The notes: generated from the letters alone by a model not told the origin. Numbered from the stretch's first letter, positions 27,638 to 38,245 are shown. The stretch is 55,567 nucleotides of DNA from Gammaproteobacteria bacterium (GCA_028870845.1 JAGWOR010000012.1:1-55567); one strand, 5' to 3'. Translations and numbers: made by a program.

Positions 27638-27861
27638 AGTATTTAACTGTAACCGGGCGCTTCCCCAGGTGGGGAAGAATCAATCTGCGTGGATTGCTAT
27701 TGCCGGCCTGTCTGCAACAACCCGTAACAAGCTGCTGAATCCGGATGTAACACATATGCATCCCGGGCACCAGTAACAACGACAATATCGGTGGGATTCA
27801 CTATGGAACGATCGGCGTGCTTTATAATCCCGGGCAACCCCGTGTAAATCGAGCCCAGGGT

Positions 27862-29196
27862 ATGCAGACGCGGCTGACTTTCAAATACCTGCTGACGCCG
27901 GAAGGCCTGCGGCGCGACCAGACGCTGGTGGTGGACGGGAACGGCGTAATCGAGGCGCTCACGCCCGCCATGGGTCCGGCCGATGGTTTCCTGGCGATTC
28001 CCGGCATGCCCAATGCCCACAGCCATGCATTTCAGCGGGCGCTTTCCGGATTCGGCGAACAACGGAAAGGCAGCGATACCTTCTGGAGCTGGCGCGAAGC
28101 CATGTACCGGCTCGCCGGCCGCATCACCCCGGAAGACATGTTGGTGGTGGCGCGCCAGGCGTTTCTGGAAATGCTGCGCGGCGGTTTCACCAGTGTGGCT
28201 GAATTCCATTATCTGCATCATCTGCCGGACGGCCGTCCAGGTCCGGAAATGGCCCGCGCCGTGGTGCAGGCTGCGGCCGAGACCGGCATCCGCCTGCGGT
28301 TGTTGCCGGTGTTTTACCAAAGCGGCGGATTCAACCAACCCGCTGGGCCTGAACAACGGCGTTTTGTGCATGCCACTATCGAGGACTACTGCCGGCTGCT
28401 GCAGGAGTTGCATGGTGTGCCGCTGGGCGTCGCACCCCATTCGCTGCGGGCGGTAAATCCCGAGAACCTGAGGCGGCTGATTGAAGTGGCAGAGCAGGAA
28501 TATGGCGAACGCCTGCCCATCCACATCCATATAAGCGAGCAGCAGCTGGAAGTGGAAGAGTGCAGGAAACTCTACGGCATGACGCCGGTTGAACTGCTTT
28601 CGAAAACAGTACAACTGAATCCGCGCTGGAATCTGGTGCACGCCACCCATGCCAGCGAAGCGGAACGCCGGCTGCTGGCGCAGCGGGCTGTCACTGTGGT
28701 GCTATGCCCGGTCACTGAAGCGTATTTGGGCGACGGTCTGTTTGCAGCCGACGAATTTAAGGACGCGGGTGGACGGCTTGCCATCGGCTCGGACAGCAAC
28801 TGCCGCATCGATGCCATCGAGGAATTGCGCTGGCTGGAATACGGGCAGCGTTTGCGCAAACAGCAACGTGCGCGGTTCGCGGATGCCAAAGGTCTGGGTC
28901 AATGCCTCTGGTCAGGGATCTGCACCGGTGGTGCGGCTGCCGTGGCGCAACCCGTGGGCGCCATCGCCGCAGGCAAGTACGCGGATCTGGTGGTGCTGGA
29001 CGAACAGGCGGGGCCCTGGCTCGGGCATGGCATCGACACCCTGATGGATGCGCTCATCATCGGCGGCAGCCGCAACGACATTGCCGCGGTCTACGTGGGC
29101 GGCAAGCGCCTGGTGGATCACGGGGAGTCCAACGGCGCGCAGGCTGCTGCAGATGCGTTCGCGCGCGTCACCGCCAGCCTCAACAAACCAAGCTAA
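27862..29196 (+). CDS. hutF: Formimidoylglutamate deiminase
   Basis: An amidohydrolase of 444 residues that deaminates N-formimidoylglutamate to N-formylglutamate. The metal motif NAHSHAFQRALSGFGE is near residues 51-66, followed by GGFTSVAEFHYLHH, PIHIHISEQ with metal and substrate histidines, and GSDSNCRIDAIEELRWLE. ATG 27862 (MQTRLTFKYLL) is preferred; a GTG at 27817 would add 15 unmatched residues. Its presence shows the two-step deiminase branch of histidine degradation rather than direct formamide release. The stop overlaps hutG (TAATG). Confidence 0.95.
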   Translation: MQTRLTFKYLLTPEGLRRDQTLVVDGNGVIEALTPAMGPADGFLAIPGMPNAHSHAFQRALSGFGEQRKGSDTFWSWREAMYRLAGRITPEDMLVVARQAFLEMLRGGFTSVAEFHYLHHLPDGRPGPEMARAVVQAAAETGIRLRLLPVFYQSGGFNQPAGPEQRRFVHATIEDYCRLLQELHGVPLGVAPHSLRAVNPENLRRLIEVAEQEYGERLPIHIHISEQQLEVEECRKLYGMTPVELLSKTVQLNPRWNLVHATHASEAERRLLAQRAVTVVLCPVTEAYLGDGLFAADEFKDAGGRLAIGSDSNCRIDAIEELRWLEYGQRLRKQQRARFADAKGLGQCLWSGICTGGAAAVAQPVGAIAAGKYADLVVLDEQAGPWLGHGIDTLMDALIIGGSRNDIAAVYVGGKRLVDHGESNGAQAAADAFARVTASLNKPS

Positions 29197-30011
29197 TGCT
29201 GCCCAGACCTTTCGAAATCCGTGAACCATCGGCGCCCGCCATACCATTGCTGGTGAGCATTCCCCACACCGGCACCTATGTGCCGGATGCCATTGACGCG
29301 GACTTCGCTTCCGATTTCATCCGCAGCCTGCCCATGACCGACTGGCACCTGCATCATTTATATGATTTTCTTCCCGCCCTGGGCGCCACCACCCTGTATG
29401 CCACCTACAGCCGCTTCGTGGCGGATCTGAACCGGCCGCCGGACAATACTCCGCTGTATCCGGGTCGCTTCGAAACCGGCTGCGTGGCGCTCCAGACATT
29501 CTGGGGCCAGGAAATTTACCGCAGGGCGCCGGGTCCGGAAGAACTGGAGCGGCGCCGCCTGCTGGTGCATGCGCCGTATCACGCCAGGCTGCTGGAACTT
29601 TTAGAAGCCATGATCCGCGAATTCGGCCGGGTGGTGCTGATCGATGCCCATAGCGTGGCCTCGCGCGCCAACCTGGTACACGCGGAACTCAAAAGCCAGA
29701 TCTATCTGGGCGACCGTGACGGGCGTTCCTGTGATGCCTGGCTGGTGGATGCCGCTGAGCAAAGTTTCGGTAAAGCCGGCTTCCATGTGGTCCGCAATGC
29801 GCCCTACAAAGGCGGCTACATTACCGAGCATTACGGCCGGATGGAAAAGGTCGATGCCCTGCAGATCGAGATGTGTGAGCGTGTTTATATGGATGAAGAT
29901 GACCCGGCGGGCGCACCGGCTCGCCCGGAATTCGAGCGCGCCAAACAACGTATCCAGGGAGTGTTGCGGGCGCTGTGTGAAGTTATCGCTGCACAGCGTG
30001 CGGGCTGGTGA
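29196..30011 (+). CDS. hutG: N-formylglutamate deformylase
   Basis: A 271-residue N-formylglutamate amidohydrolase giving glutamate and formate, the last step. The start is ATG 29196, overlapping the hutF stop; longer versions of this frame run inside hutF and are not real. Family motifs are VSIPHTGTYVPD near the N-terminus, DWHLHHLYDF, RFVADLNRPP, and VVLIDAHSVAS. Near the end GGYITEHYGRM and ALQIEMCERVYMDE are conserved. Coupled to hutF as a two-gene unit; the pirin gene follows after 65 bases. Confidence 0.95.
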   Translation: MLPRPFEIREPSAPAIPLLVSIPHTGTYVPDAIDADFASDFIRSLPMTDWHLHHLYDFLPALGATTLYATYSRFVADLNRPPDNTPLYPGRFETGCVALQTFWGQEIYRRAPGPEELERRRLLVHAPYHARLLELLEAMIREFGRVVLIDAHSVASRANLVHAELKSQIYLGDRDGRSCDAWLVDAAEQSFGKAGFHVVRNAPYKGGYITEHYGRMEKVDALQIEMCERVYMDEDDPAGAPARPEFERAKQRIQGVLRALCEVIAAQRAGW

Positions 30012-30076
30012 CTCGAGATTGAAATTTCGCTGCCAGCCCCCATTCATTGGTCCACTTCAGCCCAGGAGAGCATGCC

Positions 30077-30934
30077 ATGACCGCCCAGGTGCGTAGCGTA
30101 GCCAGAGTCATTGAACCGCAGCGGGTTTCAGACGGCGCCGGCGTCAAGCTCAAGCGCAGTATCGCCACCGCCAGCCTGGATTACCTGGACCCTTTCCTGC
30201 TGTTTGATCATTTCGGTTCCGACAATCCGGATGACTACATTGCGGGCTTTCCCATGCACCCGCACCGCGGCATCGAGACCGTCACCTACATGCATTCCGG
30301 CGTGGTGGAGCACAAGGATTCCCTGGGGCATGCCGGCAGCATCGCTGCCGGCGACGTGCAGTGGATGACCGCCGGCCATGGCATCCTGCACGAGGAAATG
30401 CCGCAGTTGCGCGGCGGGCATTTATCCGGCTTCCAGCTGTGGGTGAATCTGCCGGCCAGGCTCAAGCTCACCAAGCCCGTCTACCAGGAAGTTTCCGCCA
30501 AATCCATTCCTGAAATTGTGCGCGACGGCGGGGTGCGCATTCGCGTCATTGCCGGAAAAGTGGACGGCGTGCAGGGCGCGGTCAGGGAAATCGCCGCGGA
30601 TCCCGCCTATCTGGATGTTATGCTGCCCGCGAACGCAAGCTTCCGGCATGCAATCGCGCGCGGGCATACGGCCTTTGCCTATATATATGAGGGCGATGGG
30701 CAGTTCGGCATTGGCCCGGCTGCGGCCGCTGCCGGCGTGAGCGCTCCGAAACTGGTGGTGTTTTCCGACGGCGACAGCGTGGAAATCCAGGCCGGCAAGG
30801 CGGGTGTCAGGTTTCTGTTGATTTCCGGCAAGCCCTTGCATGAGCCGGTGGCCCGCTATGGGCCATTTGTCATGAACACACCGGAAGAGATTCAGCAGGC
30901 GTTGATGGACCTGCGCAACGGTACCTTTGTGTAG
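30077..30934 (+). CDS. Pirin family protein
   Basis: A 285-residue bicupin. The metal ligands of pirins are present in MHPHRGIETVTYMHSG and in HGILHEEMP (His, His, His, Glu). YhaK/pirin-type enzymes oxidise quercetin or act as redox sensors; the role here is not known. ATG 30077 follows CAGGAGAGC; another ATG five bases earlier is out of frame. It may be cotranscribed with hutFG, with no clear functional tie. Confidence 0.9.
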   Translation: MTAQVRSVARVIEPQRVSDGAGVKLKRSIATASLDYLDPFLLFDHFGSDNPDDYIAGFPMHPHRGIETVTYMHSGVVEHKDSLGHAGSIAAGDVQWMTAGHGILHEEMPQLRGGHLSGFQLWVNLPARLKLTKPVYQEVSAKSIPEIVRDGGVRIRVIAGKVDGVQGAVREIAADPAYLDVMLPANASFRHAIARGHTAFAYIYEGDGQFGIGPAAAAAGVSAPKLVVFSDGDSVEIQAGKAGVRFLLISGKPLHEPVARYGPFVMNTPEEIQQALMDLRNGTFV

Positions 30935-30946
30935 GCGCGGATAAAA

Positions 30947-30972
30947 AACGGCGCCGCAAACGCGGCGCCGTT
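30947..30972. terminator. Bidirectional hairpin terminator
   Basis: An 11-bp perfect stem (AACGGCGCCGC with GCGGCGCCGTT) around loop AAAC lies between the convergent pirin and methyltransferase genes. The minus strand has a TTTTTTAT tail, the plus strand only TTAAT. Confidence 0.85.
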
Positions 30973-30991
30973 AATCGGGCTGAATCCAGGC

Positions 30992-31831
30992 TCAGGGTTT
31001 GACGAACTTGAGGGTCATGCGATCGGATTCGCCGATGGCTTTCATTTTTGCATGTTCGCTGTCGGGTCCCGCCAGATCCGGCGGCAGCTGGTGTACATTG
31101 ATGTCTTCCGGGTCCTTGGGATTGGCGTTGATGTCGGAAACCCCTTGCAGTCGGAAGCCGGTCTTCAGGCCCAGCGCAATCACATAATCTTCCGGCAGGC
31201 GGTGCAATTCTCTGGAGCTTTCAACTGCGTTGGCAAACGGCTTGGCGCGGTGTTCGACTACGCCAAACACGCCACCCGGCTTGAGCACTGCATAGGCCGC
31301 CTTGAAGACCGCCGCCAGGGTTTCCGGGCTGTGGTTCATCCAGTCGTGCAGGTTGCGGAACGTGAGCACCATGTCGGCCGAATTGTCGGGCCCCAGATCC
31401 AGCTGTTTCGGGGGCGCAAAAGCCACCAGCTTGATATGGCCAAAAACCGCGGGGTCGGCCTTGAGTTTCGCGTCGAAAGCCGATGCCATGCGGTACATGA
31501 ATCCGCTGCTGCCCATAACGGGCGGGGCGGCCTCAACCAGGTGGCCATGGTCGTACAGGAAAGGCGCAAGAATTTCCGTATACCAGCCACCGCCCGGTTC
31601 CAGTTCCACCACCGTCATGTCGGGGCGGATGCCGAAGAATTCCAGGGTCTGGACCGGATGACGGTATTGGTCACGTTCCTTATGCGCCGCCGACCGCCAG
31701 CTGCCGTTAACGGCTTCGTTCAGCAGGCTTGTGGTATTGCTGGAAGCCGCGATGGGACCGGCGCTTGCGCTGGCCGCGACCAGCAACAGGCCTGCCAGCA
31801 GGGTAAAAAATCCGCATATACGTTTAATCAT
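30992..31831 (-). CDS. Exported SAM-dependent methyltransferase-like protein
   Basis: A 279-residue protein with a clear signal peptide (about residues 1-24, ending ASASAGP) in front of a class I methyltransferase fold. The SAM-binding motif I is VVELEPGGGWYTEIL near residues 73-87, and LKPGGVFGVVEHR is a late strand motif. Family members with the same layout are known in proteobacteria and are annotated as methyltransferases. An export signal is odd, since S-adenosylmethionine is cytoplasmic, so it may have another role or be retained at the membrane. A divergent ferredoxin-NADP reductase starts 126 bp away. Confidence 0.82.
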   Translation of the reverse strand: MIKRICGFFTLLAGLLLVAASASAGPIAASSNTTSLLNEAVNGSWRSAAHKERDQYRHPVQTLEFFGIRPDMTVVELEPGGGWYTEILAPFLYDHGHLVEAAPPVMGSSGFMYRMASAFDAKLKADPAVFGHIKLVAFAPPKQLDLGPDNSADMVLTFRNLHDWMNHSPETLAAVFKAAYAVLKPGGVFGVVEHRAKPFANAVESSRELHRLPEDYVIALGLKTGFRLQGVSDINANPKDPEDINVHQLPPDLAGPDSEHAKMKAIGESDRMTLKFVKP

Positions 31832-31957
31832 GGTTTATTCCTCCTCAGGAGAGGCTAACTATAGCTCCGATACTCGGATTATGACGCCGGATATGGTAAA
31901 AAGTGCGCCTTCGCCGGCCACGGCGCGGTCAAAATCACGCTTCCACGATCAATACCC

Positions 31958-32692
31958 ATGAGCCACGAAAGATTCCACCTGGTACTGCAATCGAGCCGCA
32001 TGGTCACGCCGCGCGTCCGCCAGCTGAATTTCCGCCGCGAAGACGGCAAACCGTTCGATTACGTACCCGGGCAGTTCATCACCCTGCACCTGCCCTCGCA
32101 GGACAAGGAGCTGCGGCGCAGTTACAGCATCGCAGGCATTCACGGCGAAACCACGGAAGCGCAGATCGCAGTTACCTATGTGGAAGGCGGGCGTGCCACC
32201 AAGCTGCTGTTCGCCTTGCAGCCTGGCGAACGCGTGGAAGCCACCGGCCCATTCGGAAAATTCGTGTTGCGCGATGATCCGCCCGGCCGTTTTCTGCTGG
32301 TGGCCACCGGCACCGGTATTGCTCCGTACCGGGCCATGCTGCCGCAATTGCGCGCGCGGCTGCAGGGCGGGCAGCACCAGGCGGTGCTGCTATTGGGGGT
32401 GCGCGCGCCCGACGAGCTGCTGTTCGGCGAGGATTTCATGGGCTTCGCGCAGGATAATCCTGCATTCCGGTTCATCGCCAGTTACAGCCGGCAGTTGCCG
32501 GAACCTCCATTGGCGCATGCCCGCAAAGGTTATGTGCAGGAGCATCTAATGGAGCTCAGCCCTGACCCGCAGCGGGACATCGTGTATCTGTGCGGCAACC
32601 CGGAAATGATCGATGCTGCGGTCGCGAGTCTCAAGGCCGTGGGCTTCGAGAATCACAACCTGCGACGCGAAAAATACGTGTCTTCAAACTAA
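31958..32692 (+). CDS. fpr: Ferredoxin/flavodoxin-NADP reductase
   Basis: A 244-residue FAD enzyme. FAD binding is shown by RRSYSIAG near residue 50, NADP binding by ATGTGIAPYRAML, and the C-terminal region has YLCGNPEMIDAA, which closes the nicotinamide site. In E. coli Fpr the last residues contact FAD; here the tail LRREKYVSSN is similar to bacterial Fpr. It moves electrons between NADPH and ferredoxin or flavodoxin. It stands alone, convergent with ettA. No SoxR/FinR gene is adjacent. Confidence 0.88.
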   Translation: MSHERFHLVLQSSRMVTPRVRQLNFRREDGKPFDYVPGQFITLHLPSQDKELRRSYSIAGIHGETTEAQIAVTYVEGGRATKLLFALQPGERVEATGPFGKFVLRDDPPGRFLLVATGTGIAPYRAMLPQLRARLQGGQHQAVLLLGVRAPDELLFGEDFMGFAQDNPAFRFIASYSRQLPEPPLAHARKGYVQEHLMELSPDPQRDIVYLCGNPEMIDAAVASLKAVGFENHNLRREKYVSSN

Positions 32693-32734
32693 GTGCCGCG
32701 CACAATGCGCGACCGTACTTTCTGTACCGGCCGA

Positions 32735-34405
32735 TTACCCGCGTTGCAATGGACGGTACTTGATACGATGCGGCTGGTCGGCGTCGGCGCCCAGGCGGCG
32801 TTTGCGGTCGGCTTCGTAATCCGCGTAATTGCCTTCAAACCAGACCGTTTTTGAATCACCCTCGAAAGCCAGGATGTGGGTGGCAATGCGGTCCAGGAAC
32901 CAGCGGTCGTGGGAGATGATCACCGCGCAACCGGGGAAAGCCAGCAGCGCCTCTTCCAGGGCCCGCAGGGTTTCCACGTCCAGATCATTGGTGGGTTCGT
33001 CCAGCAGCAGCAGGTTGCCGCCGCTTTTGAGCACTTTGGCCAGGTGCACGCGGTTGCGCTCGCCGCCGGACAGGTCGCCAACGCGTTTCTGCTGGTCCGG
33101 GCCCTTGAAGTTGAAACGTCCCACATAGGCGCGTGAAGGCGTCTGGTAGTTACCGACCGTGAGCACGTCCTGGCCGTCGGAGATTTCCTGCCACACGCTG
33201 TTGTCGGCGTTGAGGGCATCACGGCTCTGGTCCACATAGGCAAGCTTGACGCTCGGGCCGATGCGCAGTTCGCCGCCGTCCGGCTTTTCCTGGCCCACGA
33301 TCATGCGGAACAGGGTGGTTTTGCCGGCGCCGTTGGGTCCGATTACGCCGACGATGCCGCCCGGCGGCAGGTTAAAGGTCAGATCGTCATATAAAAGAGT
33401 GTCGCCGAAACTTTTACGCAGGTGCTTGGCTTCCACCACCAGATCGCCGAGACGCGGCCCCGGCGGTATGTAGAGTTCCTGGGTCTCGTTGCGCTTCTGG
33501 AATTCCGTCGAGGACAGTTCCTCGAAACGCTGCAGGCGCGCCTTGCTCTTGGCGTGCCGGCCCTTGGGGTTGGCGCGCACCCACTCCAGTTCCTGTTTCA
33601 TGGCCTTGATGTGCGCGGTCTCCTGTTTTTCCTCCATCTCCAGGCGTTTTTCCTTCTGTTCCAGCCACGAGGAATAGTTGCCCTGCCAGGGAATGCCGTG
33701 ACCGCGGTCCAGTTCCAGGATCCAGCCGGCCACGTTGTCCAGGAAGTAGCGGTCGTGGGTGACCGCCACCACCGTGCCGGGATATTCCTGCAGGTAGCGC
33801 TCCAGCCAGGCCACTGATTCCGCGTCCAGGTGGTTGGTGGGCTCGTCCAGCAGCAGCATGTCGGGTTTCGACAGCAGCAGCCGGCACAGCGCCACGCGCC
33901 GGCGTTCACCGCCGCTCAGCCGCGCCACATCCGCATCCCAGGGCGGCAAGCGCAGGGCTTCGGCCGCCACTTCCAGCATGTGATCCAGGTTGGTGGCGCC
34001 GGCCGCCTGCAGGATGTTTTCCAGGCGCGCCTGTTCGGCGGCGAGTTTGTCGAAGTCGGCGTCCGGCTCGGCATAGGCGGCATACACCTTGTCCAGCTGT
34101 TCTTTGGCTTGCTTGATTTCTCCCAGCCCGTCTTCCACGTTGGCGCGTACATTTTTGTGCGCATCCAGCTGCGGCTCCTGCGGCAGGTAGCCGATGCGGA
34201 TGCCGGCCAGCGGCCGGGCCTCGCCATGGATGTCGGTGTCCACACCCGCCATGATGCGCAACAGCGTGGATTTGCCGGCGCCGTTCAAGCCCAGCACGCC
34301 GATTTTGGCGCCCGGGAAAAACGACAGGGAAATGTCGCGCAGGATTTCGCGCTTGGGTGGCACCACCTTGCCCACCCGGGACATGGTGTAGATGTACTGC
34401 GGCAT
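32735..34405 (-). CDS. ettA: Energy-dependent translational throttle protein EttA (ABC-F)
   Basis: A 556-residue ABC-F ATPase with two nucleotide-binding domains and no membrane part. Walker A motifs are GLNGAGKST and GPNGAGKTT, with signatures [11 protein letters not shown] and [12 protein letters not shown]. The start [20 protein letters not shown] and the linker with the Arg/Lys-rich arm are typical of EttA, which binds the ribosomal E site and gates elongation according to ADP/ATP. Nearly the same length as E. coli EttA. It lies downstream of rimB-rimK on the minus strand. Confidence 0.97.
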   Translation of the reverse strand: MPQYIYTMSRVGKVVPPKREILRDISLSFFPGAKIGVLGLNGAGKSTLLRIMAGVDTDIHGEARPLAGIRIGYLPQEPQLDAHKNVRANVEDGLGEIKQAKEQLDKVYAAYAEPDADFDKLAAEQARLENILQAAGATNLDHMLEVAAEALRLPPWDADVARLSGGERRRVALCRLLLSKPDMLLLDEPTNHLDAESVAWLERYLQEYPGTVVAVTHDRYFLDNVAGWILELDRGHGIPWQGNYSSWLEQKEKRLEMEEKQETAHIKAMKQELEWVRANPKGRHAKSKARLQRFEELSSTEFQKRNETQELYIPPGPRLGDLVVEAKHLRKSFGDTLLYDDLTFNLPPGGIVGVIGPNGAGKTTLFRMIVGQEKPDGGELRIGPSVKLAYVDQSRDALNADNSVWQEISDGQDVLTVGNYQTPSRAYVGRFNFKGPDQQKRVGDLSGGERNRVHLAKVLKSGGNLLLLDEPTNDLDVETLRALEEALLAFPGCAVIISHDRWFLDRIATHILAFEGDSKTVWFEGNYADYEADRKRRLGADADQPHRIKYRPLQRG

Positions 34406-34472
34406 GGATGCTTGCGGCCTGGAGAGGAAGCGGAATTATCCGTGAATCCGGCGGCGGCCGCCAGTGATTGCC

Positions 34473-35393
34473 TCAGCCGGAACCTTTGGTTTTGGTATAG
34501 CCGCCGTGGGCATGACGCTCGATGAAGGCGATGATCTCCCCGGCGATGTTTTTACGCGTGGCGGCTTCGATACCTTCCAGGCCCGGCGAGGAGTTCACTT
34601 CCAGCACCAGCGGACCACGCGCGGAACGGATCAGGTCCACGCCGGCCACGTTCAACCCCATGATGCGGGCGGCCTTGACCGCCATGCTGCGTTCCGCCGT
34701 GCTGATATGGATGGCCTCGGCCTTGCCGCCGCGGTGCAGGTTGGCGCGAAAATCGCCTTTGCGTGCCTGGCGCTTCATGGATGCCACCACCTTGCCGCCG
34801 ATGACGAAGCAGCGGATATCGGTGCCGCGGGATTCCCGGATGAATTGCTGTACCAGAAAATGCGCATCCAGGCCGCGGAACGCATCGATCACGCTTTCGG
34901 CCGCATGACGGGTTTCTGCCAGCACCACGCCCTGGCCCTGCGAACCTTCAATCAGCTTGATGATCAGCGGGATATCGCCGGCGATGGCCAGCAGGTCATC
35001 GGTGTCGTCCGGCGAGTGCGCGAAACCGGTTACCGGCATGCCGATGCCCTTGCGGGCCAGCAGCTGCAGCGAGCGCAACTTGTCACGCGCCCGGCCAACG
35101 GCTACCGATTCGTTCAGCGGATACACGCCGATCATCTCGAACTGACGCAGCACCGCGGTGGCGTAGAAAGTCACCGATTGCCCGATGCGTGGGATCACCG
35201 CATCGAATTTCTCCAGCTTGCGTCCCTTGTAGTGGATCTCGGGCTTGTGCACGGAAATATTCATGTAGCAGCGCAATGGATCAATTACGTACATGTCGTG
35301 GCCGCGCTTCAAGCCCGCCTCCACCAGGCGCTTGGTGGAATACAGGCGGGTGTTGCGCGACAGCACCGCGATTTTCAGGCGTTTGCTTTTCAT
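34473..35393 (-). CDS. rimK: RimK-type glutamate ligase (ATP-grasp)
   Basis: An ATP-grasp ligase of about 306 residues that adds glutamates to the C-terminus of ribosomal protein S6. [18 protein letters not shown] begins the N-terminal domain. The ATP-grasp part has [32 protein letters not shown], and the metal-binding end [20 protein letters not shown] 35393 lies five bases from the rimB stop; a longer start at 35408 would overlap rimB. The pairing with the RimB-type protease matches the Pseudomonas rim operon, where activity responds to cyclic-di-GMP. Confidence 0.93.
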   Translation of the reverse strand: MKSKRLKIAVLSRNTRLYSTKRLVEAGLKRGHDMYVIDPLRCYMNISVHKPEIHYKGRKLEKFDAVIPRIGQSVTFYATAVLRQFEMIGVYPLNESVAVGRARDKLRSLQLLARKGIGMPVTGFAHSPDDTDDLLAIAGDIPLIIKLIEGSQGQGVVLAETRHAAESVIDAFRGLDAHFLVQQFIRESRGTDIRCFVIGGKVVASMKRQARKGDFRANLHRGGKAEAIHISTAERSMAVKAARIMGLNVAGVDLIRSARGPLVLEVNSSPGLEGIEAATRKNIAGEIIAFIERHAHGGYTKTKGSG

Positions 35394-35397
35394 GGGT

Positions 35398-35886
35398 TCA
35401 TGCGGCATCCGGCCGGGTGTAGGGCCTGACGGGTTTGCGCCGGCCGGTGAGATAGGAGGCGTCCGGATCCACCAGCAGCCGTCCATGCATGGCGCTGCGT
35501 CCGATCAGCAGCCGGAAACGCATGGGATCGCGGTCGGTGAGCGTCAACTCGATGGGCCAGTTCATGGCGCCGATGCAGACATTGGTGTTGATCACCAGGC
35601 GCAGTTCCTGGTGACCTCCGGAATCCATTACCCAGCGCTCATCCACAACCTCGGTTTCGCACAGGATCCGCGGCCGCAGTCTGTGTTGCAGCGGGTGCAC
35701 GCCGAAGCGCACCATGCGCCGCCCGCGCTGGCTGTAGGGTTGCAGAGCAAACGCATGCAGTGCAGAAGTGCGTGCGCCTGTGTCGATTTTGGCTTTGATG
35801 CGTGGAATGCCCAGGTCAGGCAGCGCCGCCCACTCGCGCCAACCCATCTGGATTTTCATCGTCGTCGGCGACTGCGCCATGTTCAT
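35398..35886 (-). CDS. rimB: RimB-like retropepsin-type aspartic protease (RimK-associated)
   Basis: About 162 residues, of the family once called ATP-dependent zinc protease (PF05618-type). The active-site motif [12 protein letters not shown] is near residues 41-52, as in retropepsins. [16 protein letters not shown] near the C-terminus is the conserved second block. In Pseudomonas RimB trims the glutamate tail that RimK adds to S6. The start is uncertain among ATGs at 35886, 35880 and 35856; all precede the conserved part. It is divergent from the deacetylase gene. Confidence 0.85.
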   Translation of the reverse strand: MNMAQSPTTMKIQMGWREWAALPDLGIPRIKAKIDTGARTSALHAFALQPYSQRGRRMVRFGVHPLQHRLRPRILCETEVVDERWVMDSGGHQELRLVINTNVCIGAMNWPIELTLTDRDPMRFRLLIGRSAMHGRLLVDPDASYLTGRRKPVRPYTRPDAA

Positions 35887-35953
35887 GACCCGTACCGCGG
35901 CAGCGTCTATACTATCATTCTGTATATTCGTTTTGTGAAAGCCCGGTCTCAGC

Positions 35954-36910
35954 ATGACAGACTCCAATCCTCCGCGCGTGGGCCTGTGCATCGATGTTGC
36001 ACAGGCAAACTACGGTTTCGGTGACGGCCATCCATTTGGCAGCGACCGCTTCCATGTATTCTTGCAGGAAGCCGGGCGCCGCAATCTCGACAAGCGCACA
36101 CGTCCAATCGCGGCACGCAGCGCATCGCGGGCGGAACTGGAAGCATTTCACACCAGCGCCTACCTGGATTTCATTGTGCAGAGCAGCACCCGGGGCGGAT
36201 ACCTGGACGGCGGGGACACACCGGCGCTGCCGGGAATATTCGAAGCGGCCAGCCAGGTGGCGGGTGCCACACTCAACGCGGTGGCCGGCGTCATGCAGGG
36301 CGATTACCGGCGGGCATTCGTGCCGATCGCCGGGCTGCATCATGCCGGTCGCGACCACGCTGCCGGTTTTTGCGTGTTGAACGACATCGGCGTGGCCATC
36401 GAATACCTGCGCACGACTTACGGCCTCAAACATATCGCCTACGTGGACATCGACGCCCATCATGGCAACGGGGTTTTCTATTCCTATGTATCCGATGCTG
36501 ATCTGCTGTTTGCGGACCTGCACGAGGATGGCCGTTTCCTGTATCCCGGCACCGGCGACGCCGGGGAAACCGGCACCGACAGCGCCATCGGCACCAAATT
36601 GAACATCCCCATGCAGCCCGGTGCCGACGACGCCGATTTCCAGCGCGCCTGGCCGCGGGTGGAGGAATACCTGCGGAAACACCGGCCGCAGTTCATCCTG
36701 TTTCAATGCGGCGCCGACAGCATCGAAGGCGATCCCATCACCCACCTGCGCTACACGCCCGCGGCGCACGCGTATGCCGCCAGCAGCCTGTGCGCGCTGG
36801 CCGATGAGTTCTGCCAGGGCCGGATCGTGGGCATGGGCGGCGGCGGATACAACCGCCGTAATCTGGCTTTGGCGTGGAGCGGCGTGGTGGAGGCGTTCCT
36901 GCAATCCTGA
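35954..36910 (+). CDS. HDAC-family deacetylase (AcuC/class II-like)
   Basis: A 318-residue arginase-fold deacetylase. The catalytic His pair is in [13 protein letters not shown], the zinc ligands in [10 protein letters not shown] and in the later GADS, and the transition-state Tyr in GGGGYN. Bacterial members act on acetyl-lysine, acetylpolyamines or other amides; the substrate cannot be inferred. It is transcribed away from rimB (a TATACT lies at 35909-35914 in the 67-bp gap) and is followed by glyA. Confidence 0.88.
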   Translation: MTDSNPPRVGLCIDVAQANYGFGDGHPFGSDRFHVFLQEAGRRNLDKRTRPIAARSASRAELEAFHTSAYLDFIVQSSTRGGYLDGGDTPALPGIFEAASQVAGATLNAVAGVMQGDYRRAFVPIAGLHHAGRDHAAGFCVLNDIGVAIEYLRTTYGLKHIAYVDIDAHHGNGVFYSYVSDADLLFADLHEDGRFLYPGTGDAGETGTDSAIGTKLNIPMQPGADDADFQRAWPRVEEYLRKHRPQFILFQCGADSIEGDPITHLRYTPAAHAYAASSLCALADEFCQGRIVGMGGGGYNRRNLALAWSGVVEAFLQS

Positions 36911-36960
36911 AGCGCGGGGGCGGTGAGGTACAATGGACCGCCGCACAGCTGGAGCCCATG

Positions 36961-38229
36961 ATGTTCACCCAGGATATGACGATCGCCGGGTTCGATGACG
37001 AACTCTACGCCGCGCTGCATTCGGAATTGCAGCGCCAGGAAACGAACATCGAGTTGATCGCCTCCGAGAACTACGTGAGCCCGCGGGTGCTGGCGGCCCA
37101 AGGCTCGGTGCTTACCAACAAATACGCTGAAGGCTATCCCGGCAAGCGCTATTACGGCGGCTGTGAATACGTGGACGTGGCCGAGAAGCTGGCCATCGAG
37201 CGCGCGAAAAAACTGTTTGGCGCGGCCTACGCAAACGTCCAGCCGCATTCCGGTTCCCAGGCCAATGCCGCCGTTTACCTGTCGCTGCTGAAGGCCGGCG
37301 AAACCATCCTGGGCATGAGCCTGGCGCACGGCGGCCATCTGACCCACGGCGCCAAGGTGAATTTTTCCGGCAAGTTTTTCAACGCGGTGCAGTACGGCAT
37401 CGATACCGCCACCGGCCTGATCGATTACCAGCAGGTGGCGAAACTAGCGGAACAGCACCGGCCGAAAATGATCGTGGCGGGATTCTCCGCCTATTCGCGC
37501 CACGTGGACTGGGGCAAGTTCCGTGAAATTGCCGATGCGGTGGGTGCCTATCTGTTCGTGGACATGGCGCACGTGGCCGGCCTGGTGGCGGCCGGCATTT
37601 ATCCGGATCCGGTGCAGATCGCGGACGTTACCACCACCACCACCCACAAGACCCTGCGCGGTCCGCGCGGCGGCCTGATTCTGGCGCGCGCCAACGAGGA
37701 AATCGAAAAGAAGCTGAATTCCACGGTGTTTCCCGGCACCCAGGGCGGCCCGCTGATGCACGTGATCGCTGCCAAGGCGGTGGCGTTCCAGGAAGCCCTG
37801 CAGCCGGAATTCAAAAGCTACCAGCAGCAGGTGCTGGATAACGCACGCGCCATGGCCGAGGCCCTGATCCAGCGCGGTTACGACATCGTCTCCGGCGGCA
37901 CCGACAATCACCTGTTTCTCATGGACCTGATCCGCAGGAACATCACCGGCAAGGACGCGGATGCCGCACTGCACAAGGCCAACATCACGGTCAACAAGAA
38001 CGCAGTGCCCAATGACCCGCGCCCGCCCATGGTGGCCAGCGGCCTGCGCATCGGCACACCCGCCGTCACCACCCGCGGTTTTAAACAAGCCGAGATTCGC
38101 GAACTGGCTGGCTGGATCGCCGACATCCTGGACGATTTGGGCAATGAAAAAACCATCGCCGGGGTGCGCGCGAGGGTATTGGAATTGTGCAAAAAATTCC
38201 CGGTTTACCCCGGCAGCATGAAATTCTGA
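36961..38229 (+). CDS. glyA: Serine hydroxymethyltransferase
   Basis: A PLP enzyme of about 422 residues interconverting serine and glycine with tetrahydrofolate. [10 protein letters not shown] near the N-terminus, the PLP-binding Lys in [14 protein letters not shown] and the C-terminal [10 protein letters not shown] are diagnostic. ATG 36961 has GGAG six bases upstream; 36958 is also possible. A -10-like TACAAT stands at about 36929-36934. It leads the nrdR-rib-nusB-thiL-pgpA block in the order found in many gammaproteobacteria. Confidence 0.98.
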   Translation: MFTQDMTIAGFDDELYAALHSELQRQETNIELIASENYVSPRVLAAQGSVLTNKYAEGYPGKRYYGGCEYVDVAEKLAIERAKKLFGAAYANVQPHSGSQANAAVYLSLLKAGETILGMSLAHGGHLTHGAKVNFSGKFFNAVQYGIDTATGLIDYQQVAKLAEQHRPKMIVAGFSAYSRHVDWGKFREIADAVGAYLFVDMAHVAGLVAAGIYPDPVQIADVTTTTTHKTLRGPRGGLILARANEEIEKKLNSTVFPGTQGGPLMHVIAAKAVAFQEALQPEFKSYQQQVLDNARAMAEALIQRGYDIVSGGTDNHLFLMDLIRRNITGKDADAALHKANITVNKNAVPNDPRPPMVASGLRIGTPAVTTRGFKQAEIRELAGWIADILDDLGNEKTIAGVRARVLELCKKFPVYPGSMKF

Positions 38230-38245
38230 AACCGCAATCGCAGCC

